This document shows positions 55,583 through 64,000 of a stretch of DNA of 64,000 nt, piece after piece. Each line of letters begins with the position of its first letter. Positions within the stretch are counted from its first letter, which is position 1. The stretch lies in assembly GCA_936450465.1 (NCBI GenBank), contig OW388296.1, forward strand, positions 44,744,448 to 44,808,447, in the 5' to 3' direction. A program made the translations under genes and the position numbers. The notes below the pieces were generated by a model that was not told where the DNA came from, ran no database searches, and saw only the letters and a list, made by a program, of their open reading frames with translations. The stretch is from Gibbula magus (taxonomy: Eukaryota; Mollusca; Gastropoda; Trochida; Trochidae).

Positions 55583-56547
55583 ACCTCAGACCTCGTGGTG
55601 AGGAAACTACAGAACCTGGAAGTATCCCGGTAGGTGCCATTCTCTTCTGAAGGGAGTATCCTCTGTGGGAAGAGAATGGATAGATGCATTATTTTGCAAA
55701 TTTTACTCCTTGGAACAAGGTTGACTTTAATCATACTGACACAATATGATGCAGGTAATCCACCAGGACGAGTTCATCCAACTCGTTAAAGATGATGCAG
55801 CCAACTTGGAAGAACGACACGAGACAGACTCTATCGACATCATCGACGAGGTGCGTTGCTACATCACCAGTTTCATCCAGACCTTCAGTGAGATGGAGGA
55901 GGCCAACGATAAACTCAAACTTATCGACGATCTACTCGATGATCTCTACCTCGAGGGTTGAAAACTTTACTGTGGTGTGTGTAGCTTTGGGATTTGTAGC
56001 TCATTAGGCCTGAAAGGCCAGATGGACTTATTGCATGGGCCGGCGTCTGTCCACATTTGACATTTTTAACTTCTCCTCAAGAACCGCTGTTCACCCGAAT
56101 CTGAAATGTTTGGGGAGGTACCTTACACCTGGTTGATCAAAGTATGCAATGCAAAGCAATGGCCAGTGCTAATTGCCTTATCGAGACCATAGGTGAAAGG
56201 GTGTTTCTTGGCTGTTCATTTCTCAGGTGAATAGTGAACTTTAAGAAAATACTTGTCTATAATAATAAATTTTTGACTGGACAAAGATGACCAATGTAGA
56301 TTATAAATTGTAAATATTCTTTACTTAACAGATGTACCTGATGACACCCCCACTTTCAAATTTTTTTGTATTGGCTGGTATGGGAAAACAATTTTTGGAC
56401 CCCCCCCCCCCTTTCAAACTTCCTGGATCCGCCACTGGTTAACATGTTTTATTATTTAAACATTGAGCTACAATCACTTTAGTCTAACGCAAGTCTTTGC
56501 ATTTGGGCCCTCTTAAGCCCTGTTTATACCGCGAGCATTTGCATATG
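55583..56547 (+). repeat. duplicate of the ABTB1 terminal-exon segment
   Basis: Matches 48887-49830 from CCTCAGACCTCGTGG through exon, family C repeat and the start of the CCCTGTTTATAC MITE. A fragment ending GGATCCGCCACTGG is inserted or substituted near 56340-56505. Similarity in the exon is over 95 percent. Confidence 0.88.
55755..55961 (+). CDS. ABTB1: ABTB1 terminal exon, second copy (possible alternative last exon)
   Basis: Same acceptor (TGATGCAG), same phase and same stop as 49054-49260. It differs at three residues: D for E and L for M (VKDDAANLEE), and C for F (VRCYIT). It is fully open, so it could be spliced to exon 11 in place of the first copy and give a 477-aa variant. Against that, the first copy has a strong acceptor and comes first. 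Whether it is used cannot be told from the sequence. Confidence 0.65.
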   Translation, partial: VIHQDEFIQLVKDDAANLEERHETDSIDIIDEVRCYITSFIQTFSEMEEANDKLKLIDDLLDDLYLEG

Positions 56548-57316
56548 AATAAATAGTGATCAAACTGATCTATGTTGTCTGTCTACTCTTTTTTTGTATT
56601 CTGTTATGTTGATGTTTTGAAAACACATCCGAAAGGAGGAAGTAGGTACTGGAATATAGGATGGGTATTGTGGGACAGTCAGTTCCAGGTTTGTTTGCAT
56701 TTTGTTTCGGGAATTTATTGAGACGTGAGAGAGTATACTACCAACAGTAATTTTGCTAGATTTTTAATGTCAGTGCTTTTGGACGGGTGGTGGGTATAAA
56801 GTATGTTGATTCTGTGCACTTTAGTGTACGTGTGGTCAATGTCTGCATGTTCCAGTCATATCTCAAAATTGGGCTGGTCAACCCCCACATTGGTTTGCAA
56901 TTGTGTTGTGCAGAGAGGTTTGTTTTGAGTTCACAGCAAGTCCTGTGCTCCGGGAATGTCAGGTAGTTCATCATCAACCTTGTTTCTCATGACAAATGCA
57001 CTGAAAATGAATTGTGCACTGAGGTCAGGTTCCAACCCTAATTGTCACCCAGTGGCGCTATTAAGCAATCAGGGGCAGATCACTCTCGTTGCCAACGTCA
57101 GGCCAGCTGAACTGTTGGAGGCGAAATTGAGGTGAGCATTTTCTCAAGATAAATACTTTCAACGCTTTTGTCACTAAACAACTAGCGAAGTATCAAATGT
57201 GGCTATCCCTGGGAAACTTATACAAGATATACTGTGTCTTCCACACTGTTCTACAAACAATGGATAAAGTTACAGTCACGTTTGAATGTTGCGCCACCCA
57301 ACTCGGGCCCCATCAT

Positions 57317-57349
57317 GTCACGTGACCTTTCTCTCGAGATCTCACGAGA
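57317..57349 (+). promoter_or_regulatory. probable promoter motifs of the small gene, copy 1
   Basis: GTCACGTGAC (57317-57326) equals the CLEAR/E-box consensus bound by TFEB-type bHLH factors. Next to it, CTCTCGAGATCTCACGAGA is a palindrome like the TCTCGCGAGA core promoter element. Both sit 130-165 bases upstream of the ATG proposed for the gene. Confidence 0.5.
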
Positions 57350-57480
57350 TTGTGTACATCCATGACAACGATTGTCTTTTCTGTCAACAATCACTGTTGC
57401 CCAGATCCTCGACTCTTTTGCTCTCGTGATTTTATCGAAGTTTTTCTTGTTTAGAACTACCAATACCTGCAATTGCCAAC

Positions 57481-58586
57481 ATGAGCTCGGTTATATACAT
57501 ACAAGGTACCATTATTTTGGAAGTAACACGCCCTTACGTGTTTTATTTCGATACTATGGGTAAAAGCAAAATTTACCAATGTTGCAGAAACATGTCTGCC
57601 ATTTTGGTTTATCTTTCATTACAGAAAGTATGATTTGAGTCGCAGTTATGTTCCCAATCAATATTTTCACTATGCATTTGTGCCAGTAAAAATACAAGTA
57701 ATGTACATTCTGGTCTGTAAAATGTAATAAACCTAAAGTAATGTCAAAAACCATGACATCAGGGACATTCCTTTTCCACATATTGTTTGTTTTGTTACTC
57801 CGTGAGCTTACACAGTGACACCAATATAATGAAACAATATATCATGCCGACTAAGACTATTTATTGTACACTGTCTTAATCCTCCTCTTTACCACTTACA
57901 GCTTATACTGCATATGAAAGCTCTACCGCTCTTGTCCACCCCACCCTGACACCTCTTGTTCCCCGTAAAGTATGTTAACACAGGAAATGTACTTGTATTT
58001 GAAAATGATTGTCCACAGCCTAGATTTCCTACTACAAAAAGACAAAAAAACAAATCTTGTCATGTATATTTTCATAAAATGTTACCTTCTGAATATGCCT
58101 TTGGAGCATTAACTGCCAACCACTGAGTGATTTGAATGCAAATCTGTAGTTCAGCTTTCTCCATTTACTTCACCTCAGTAAAACTGACCAATGTAGCCAT
58201 TTTAAATTCGTAGTTTTAAAAGTTGAAACTGCATGATGCCTACTTCTGCAGGTATCAATGCATGACAAGACATGATTCCTAGAACCTGTAAATGCCAACT
58301 CGTTTTGACTGGTATTATATTCAGTGGTCAAATAACACTTTTTCCCTTTTCTCTCCACCAGCCTATTGTCTTGAGAGAGGCCAAGTCCCTGTTCCCAGAA
58401 ACATCCCAGAGCACCTCAGTGTCGGTCAATATTTGCCGGGTTCCAATTGTTGATGACCGGGACTTCACGACAATCGACCTTGGAGACACTGAGGTTGCAG
58501 ACACCCCTAAGCCCTCTTTATTTTCCAGCCTATGTGCAAGTGTCTTGAAGTTTTTCAAGGAGATGTTCAAGAGAAGCAGTGCATGA
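57481..58586 (+). CDS. unrecognised small gene candidate, copy 1 (two exons)
   Basis: Exon 2 (58362-58586) follows a good pyrimidine-rich acceptor (TCTCTCCACCAG) and encodes 74 residues: PIVLREAKSLFPETSQST, then RVPIVDDRDFTTIDLGDTE, then a tail FFKEMFKRSSA and stop. A possible exon 1 is 57481-57522, MSSVIYIQGTIILE with donor GAA/GTAACA, which joins in phase for 88 aa in all. Exon 1 is a guess: the G/GTACCA donor gives another frame and a short product. No known domain is seen; the tail is amphipathic and basic. AATAAA at 60082 may be its polyadenylation signal. It could be non-coding. Confidence 0.4.
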
Positions 58587-58609
58587 ACGATTCTTGTCTG
58601 AAGGCGAAT

Positions 58610-60030
58610 GTCACAGTTTGTGAGAGAGAATGATTGAGTGTGAATGGTAACAAGAGGGAGAGAGAGGGTGAGGGAGTGAGTGACTGAGTGTGGGAGGGAG
58701 GGAGGGAGGGTGAGAGAGGGAGGGTGAGAGAGTGAGTGTGTGAGGGAGGGTGAGAGAGAGGGTGAGAGAGTGAAGGAGGGAGGGAGAGTGAGTGACTGAG
58801 TGTGAGAGATTGAGTGAGAGAGGGAGGGTGAAAGAGTGAGGGAGGGAGGGTGAGAGAGTGAGTGAGAGAGGGAGGGTGAGAGAGAGGGCGAGGGAAGGAG
58901 GGAGAGTGAGTGACTGAGTGTGGGAGGGAGGGTGAGAGAGTGACTGAGTGTGGGAGGGAGGGTGAGAGAGTGAGTGAGAGAGGGAGGGTGAGAGAGAGGG
59001 CGAGGGAAGGAGGGAGAGTGAGTGACCGAGTGTGGGAGAGAGGGAGGGTGAGAGAGGGAGAGTGAGAGAGTGAGTGAGTGTGGAAGGGAGGGAGTGTGAG
59101 TGTGTGAGGGAGGAAACGTGAGATAGTGAGCGAGAGAGGGAGGATGAAATAGTGAGAGAGGGAGGGTGAGAGTGAGTGAGACTGGGATGGTGAGGGAAGG
59201 AGGGAGAGTGAGTGACTGAGTGTGGGAGGGAGGGAATGTGAGTGAGTGAGTGAATGTGGGAGGGAGGGAGGAAGGGTGAGCGGATGAGTGAGTTAGTTAG
59301 ATGGGGGTGTGGGAGGGAGTGAGGGTGAGTGAGTGTGGGAGGGAGGGTGAGAGAGTGAGGGAGGTTGGATGAGTGAGAGAGTGAGTGAGAGAGGGAGGTT
59401 GAAAGAGTGAGTGAGTATGGGAGGGAAGGGGAGGGAGGGTGAGTGTGGGAGGGAGGGTTAGGGAGTGAGTGAATTTGGGAGGGAGGGAGGGAGGGAGGGA
59501 GGGAGGGTGAGTAAGTGTGGGAGGGAGGGTGAGAGAGTGAGGGAGGTTGGATGAGTGAGAGAGTGAGTGAGAGAGGGAGGTTGAAAGAGTGAGTGAGTAT
59601 GGGAGGGAAGGGGAGGGAGGGTGAGTGTGGGAGGGAGGGTGAGGGAGTGAGTGAATTTGGGAGGGAGGGAGGGAGGGAGGGAGGGAGCCTGAGTGGGTGG
59701 GTGAGTGATTGGGTGTGGGATGGAGGGAGGGTGATAAAGGGAGGAAGGGAGAGAGAGAGGGAGGGAGGGTGAGATAGTGACGGAGGTAGGGAGGGATGAA
59801 GGGTGAGAGGGTGAGTTAATTTTTGGGAGGGAGGGTGAGAAAGTAAGGGAGGTTGAAAGAGTGAGTGAGTATGGGAGGGAAGGGGGAGGTAGGGTGAGTG
59901 TGTGAGGGAGGGAGGGTGAGGGAGTGAGTGAATGTGGGAGGGAGGGAGGGAGGTTGAGTGAGTGTGGGAGGGAGGGAGGGAGGGTGAGTCGATGGCTCGG
60001 TGGGAGGGAGGGAGGCGGGGTTATTCTTGG
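58610..60030 (+). repeat. purine-rich minisatellite, about 1.4 kb
   Basis: Almost only G and A with T at GTGA steps. Variants of GGGAGGGAGGGTGAGAGAGT are mixed with GAGTGAGTGA. Higher-order blocks of about 170-190 bp recur (for example 59340-59500 and 59530-59690). It would lie in the 3' UTR of the small gene if AATAAA at 60082 is used. Confidence 0.92.
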
Positions 60031-60168
60031 GGACTTGTATATACTTTGTGGGGATATGATAATGACATTTCTTTAGCTTGTAATAAATAGTGATCAAACT
60101 TATATATGTTGTCTGTCTTCTCTTGTTTGTATTTTGTTATGTTGATGTTTTGAAAACACATCCGAATG

Positions 60169-61773
60169 GGATATCACTGTGAATGTCTTTACTTAGAACT
60201 TGACTACTTTGCAATCAAATATTTTAACTTTTCAAATTAACCACACAATAATTCATTCAAAACTGACACACAGACCTTTTTGAAATCTATATCTATTTGA
60301 TAATTAATGCTGCACATGCACAGTCAAAATTTTTATAGCAATGATGTAGGCTCTATCTAAAGACATTCATTGTTATGTCTTCCGGCCCGAAGAGTCGGGA
60401 GACATATTGTTTTTGCTTGACCCACATTTGGGTTCACAATGTCAACAAATCTACAATTTAACATCCCCATTGGCCAAGTAGTCTGTACACAACAATTCAG
60501 CTTTCTAGAGCTCTTCATACTTGAGAAGAAGATGAAAATAGGTCATGACCCCTGTGACCCACATTTGGGGTCACAAGATCAACAAATCTACAATTTAGAA
60601 TCCCCATTGGCCAAGGAGTCTGCATATAAAATTTCAGATCTAGAGTCACTGGTTCTTGAGAAAGAGTCGAAAAAGCTAAAAGTTTACAGACGGCCAGACG
60701 CCGAACGCCATTCCATGCCAAAAGCCCATCGGGTCTTTCAGGCCTGTTGACCTAAAAAAGGAATATTATTAAAGCAAGTAGAAAAAGGATTAACATTTCT
60801 TAATAGAAATATAATATTTCCCCCTGCTGGATTCTCTTCATATGGAGTGACACTAGGTTGGCCCACTGCAGGTAGAGAGTTAACAAATGCAGCAATTTAC
60901 AGCACAGTCTTGGTCAGTACTCTGGAAGGACAAACTTTTATGAGGTTACAACTTTGTTGAAGAAATCGATTTCTATCATTGTCTTCAGTACTACGCGCAA
61001 TAAGGTCATACATATTTCAAAAAATTAAAGTGAGTTTTGTTCACACAGACTGTGCAGAACCACCATGGGGAATAGTTTCATTTCACAGAAATATTGTGGT
61101 TGGTCTGTATTAGTCATTCTTTTCCCAAAGAGGTGACTCCCTTCAGATTTTCTAGCATCAACTCTGTTAAATATTGAACGGTTACTCCCTAGAAGACAAG
61201 GAGAATCCTGATTGGGTGCTTCATCTGTGCGATGCGCAAATGTTGTTTACAAGACAGAATTCTGCATTAGAAAGCGTCAAATTAATGTAAATCTGTCCAT
61301 AATTAGTACACAGTCCAAACCAAACTGGAAAATAAAGAATGTAAGTAAAAGTATGACAGTGTATATTTAAATAAGAATAACTTAAGAGACAGGCAGAAAA
61401 ACTGGAATGTTTCACATTGAATTGGAAAAAAAACCCATTTCCAACAACCATCACTAAAGTGTCACACCAGTTTATTTCTGCAGTAGCAGTTTTCAAACAA
61501 ATTGATCCATTTAGAGAAATTGTATTTCTTCTTAAATACTTCCTCTCATGTGCTCTCCCATTATTCATTGTGGCTCAATCTTCCACATGGTTCTGTTTTT
61601 GACAAACAAATCTAAACACAATTAAATGACAGTTTTTGGGGGTGTTTTTTTTATATATATTTCATGTGATTATTTGTACACATACAAAATGAAAGATAAA
61701 GACATTTCAAGTTTAAAAACCCAAGATTTGGCCTGAGGTCAGGGTTAAATTGAGCCGGAAGTGGTTGCGGGGG
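60169..61773. other. 1.6-kb insertion in tandem unit 2
   Basis: Absent from unit 1, which reads straight from ACATCCGAA to AGGAGGAAGTAGG. It contains a family C relative (about 60375-60760) and half of the long-TIR MITE family (near 61110-61250). No gene recognised. Confidence 0.75.
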
Positions 61774-62454
61774 AGGAGGAAGTAGGTACTGGAATATAGT
61801 AGGGTATTGTGGGACAACCAGTTCCATTTTGTTACAATATGTTTCGGGAATTTATTGAGACGTGAGAGAGTATACTATACCAACAGTAATTTTGCTAGAT
61901 TTTTAATGCCAGTGCTTTTGGACGGGTGGTGGGTATAAAGTATGTTGATTCTGTGCACTTTAGTGTACGTGTGGTCAATGTCTGCATGTTCCAGTCATAT
62001 CTCAAAATTGGGCTGGTCAACCCCCACGTTGGTTTGCAATTGTGTTGTGCAGAGAGGTTTGTTTTGACTTCACAGCAAGTCCTGTGTCCCGGGAATGTCA
62101 GGTAGTTCATCATCAACCTTGTTTCTCATGACAAATGCACTGAAAATGAATTGTGCACTGAGGTCAGGTTCCAACCCTAATTGTCACCCAGTGGCGCTAT
62201 TAGGCATCAGGGGCAGATCACTCTCGTTGCCAACGTCAGGCCAGCTGAACTGTTGGAGGCGAAATTAAGGTGAGCATTTTCTCAAGATAAATACTTTCAA
62301 CGCTTTTGTCACTAAACAACTAGCGAAGTATCATCTGTGGCTATCCCTGGGAAACTTATACAAGATATACTGTGTCTTCCACACTGTTCTACAAACAATG
62401 GATAAAGTTACAGTCACGTTTGAATGTTGCGCCACCCAACTCGGGCCCCATCAT

Positions 62455-62487
62455 GTCACGTGACCTTTCTCTCGAGATCTCACGAGA
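62455..62487 (+). promoter_or_regulatory. probable promoter motifs of the small gene, copy 2
   Basis: Same GTCACGTGAC and CTCTCGAGATCTCACGAGA as at 57317-57349, unchanged. Confidence 0.5.
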
Positions 62488-62618
62488 TTGTGTACATCCA
62501 TGACAACGATTGTCTTTTCTGTCAACAATCACTGTTGCCCAGATCCTCGACTCTTTTGCTCTCGTGATTTTATCGAAGTTTTTCTTGTTTAGAACTACCA
62601 ATACCTGCAATTGCCAAC

Positions 62619-63724
62619 ATGAGCTCGGTTATATACATACAAGGTACCATTATTTTGGAAGTAACACGCCCTTACGTGTTTTATTTCGATACTATGGGTA
62701 AAAGCAAATTTTACCAATGTTGCAGAAACATGTCTGCCATTTTGGTTTATCTTTCATTACAGAAAGTATGATTTGAGTCGCAGTTATGTTCCCAATCAAT
62801 ATTTTCACTATGCATTTGTGCCAGTAAAAATACAAGTAATGTACATTCTGGTCTGTAAAATGTAATAAACCTAAAGTAATGTCAAAAACCATGACATCAG
62901 GGACATTCCTTTTCCACATATTGTTTGTTTTGTTACTTCGTGAGCTTACACAGTGACACCAATATAATGAAACAATATATCATGCCGACTAAGACTATTT
63001 ATTGTACACTGTCTTAATCCTCCTCTTTACCACTTACAGCTTATACTGCATATGAAAGCTCTACCGCTCTTGTCCACCCCACCCTGACACCTCTTGTTCC
63101 CCGTAAAGTATGTTAACACAGGAAATGAACTTGTATTTGAAAATGATTGTCCACAGCCTAGATTTCCTACTACAAAAAGACAAAAAAACAAATCTTGTCA
63201 TGTATATTTTCATAAAATGTTACCTTCTGAATATGCCTTTGGAGCATTAACTGCCAACCACTGAGTCATTTGAATGCAAATCTGTAGTTCAGCTTTCTCC
63301 ATTTACTTCACCTCAGTAAAACTGACCAATGTAGCCATTTTAAATTCGTAGTTTTAAAAGTTGAAACTGCATGATGCCTACTTCTGCAGGTATCAATGCA
63401 TGACAAGACATGATTCCTAGAACCTGTAAATGCCAACTCGTTTTGACTGGTATTATATTCAGTGGTCAAATAACACTTTTTCCCTTTTCTCTCCTCCAGC
63501 CTATTGTCTTTAGAGAGGCCAAGTCCCTGTTCCCAGAAACATCCCAGAGCACCTCAGTGTCGGTCAATATTTGCCGGGTTCCAATTGTTGATGACCGGGA
63601 CTTCACGACAATCGACCTTGGAGACACTGAGGTTGCAGACACCCCTAAGCCCTCTTTATTTTCCAGCCTATGTGCAAGTGTCTTGACGTTTTTCAAGGAG
63701 ATGTTCAAGAGAAGCAGTGCATGA
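62619..63724 (+). CDS. unrecognised small gene candidate, copy 2
   Basis: Same structure as copy 1 at offset 5138: possible exon 1 at 62619-62660 and exon 2 at 63500-63724. Exon 2 differs at two residues (F for L in IVFREAK, T for K in VLTFFKE); both base changes are amino-acid changing. The intron is nearly identical too, so the copies are young. Confidence 0.4.
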
Positions 63725-63747
63725 ACGATTCTTGTCTGAAGGCGAAT

Positions 63748-64000
63748 GTCACAGTTTGTGAGAGAGAATGATTGAGTGTGAATGGTAACAAGAGGGAGAG
63801 AGAGGGTGAGGGAGTGAGTGACTGAGTGTGGGAGGGAGGGAGGGAGGGTGAGAGAGGGAGGGTGAGAGAGTGAGTGTGTGAGGGAGGGTGAGAGAGAGGG
63901 TGAGAGAGTGAGGGAGGGAGGGAGAGTGAGTGACTGAGTGTGAGAGGGAGGGTGAGAGATTGAGTGAGAGAGGGAGGGTGAAAGAGTGAGGGAGGGAGGG
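63748..64000 (+). repeat. purine-rich minisatellite, second copy, cut by window end
   Basis: Matches the start of the array at 58610, with small differences in unit number (for example a GTGAGAGGGAGG variant near 63940). Confidence 0.9.

Larger units (their letters stand above)
56548..60081 (+). repeat. tandem unit 1 at the right end
   Basis: Starts at AATAAATAGTGATCAAAC. Corresponds to 60082-60168 plus 61774-64000 with well over 95 percent identity in most parts. Contains the small gene candidate and the purine minisatellite. Confidence 0.9.
60082..64000 (+). repeat. tandem unit 2, with insertion, cut by the window end
   Basis: Repeats unit 1 with offset 3534 before the insertion and 5138 after it. 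It runs out of the window inside the second purine minisatellite. Confidence 0.9.

Noticed and set aside
57251..57472. 73-aa minus-strand ORF, also at 62389-62610
   Set aside because: It spans the promoter-like motifs, has no known domain, and is kept only because the whole unit is a young duplicate. An antisense gene cannot be fully excluded.
59816..60097. proline-rich minus-strand ORF
   Set aside because: It is the translation of the purine minisatellite from the other strand (repeated SLPPTL); the pattern follows from the repeat.

Overview
This window is nuclear DNA of an animal: spliced genes with GT-AG introns of 0.3-4.7 kb, an AT-rich background, and many transposons. The metazoan gene ABTB1, tRNA-derived SINEs, a Ngaro/DIRS-type tyrosine-recombinase retroelement, PHD-containing CR1-like non-LTR elements and many TTAA-type MITEs suggest a marine invertebrate, probably a lophotrochozoan such as a mollusc or brachiopod. 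The species is inferred, not proven.

Layout. (1) 4916-16956, minus strand: an 11-exon gene for a predicted 500-aa membrane-anchored protein. It joins a DUF2064/TIGR04282-type transferase domain to a TIGR04283-type family-2 glycosyltransferase domain. (2) 17000-24250: intergenic DNA of nested transposons, including a CR1-like fragment, a SINE with perfect target-site duplications and a near full-length CR1-like element (19555-22850). (3) 24329-49260, plus strand: a 12-coding-exon ABTB1 orthologue (ankyrin region plus two BTB/POZ domains, 477 aa), head to head with the glycosyltransferase gene. Its first coding exon is present twice (24329 and 28808), on either side of a 5'-truncated Ngaro-like element on the opposite strand. 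Its terminal exon also has a second, intact, in-frame copy at 55755. (4) 56548-64000: two tandem copies of a unit holding a small unrecognised gene candidate (88 aa predicted), a CLEAR-type promoter motif and a long purine-rich minisatellite. The second copy carries a 1.6-kb insertion.

The two main genes have no evident functional link. ABTB1 proteins are cytosolic adaptors linked to Cullin-3-type ubiquitination. The fused glycosyltransferase should act on a membrane, probably in the secretory pathway. Much of the remaining sequence is assignable to repeat families present several times in the window: two TTAA MITE families, two SINE families, a Tc1 fossil, foldback elements and 144-bp satellite-bearing elements. 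I found no evidence of a wholly new molecular system. The most unusual structures are the Ngaro-associated exon-1 duplication, the duplicated terminal exon, and the recent tandem duplication at the right end.
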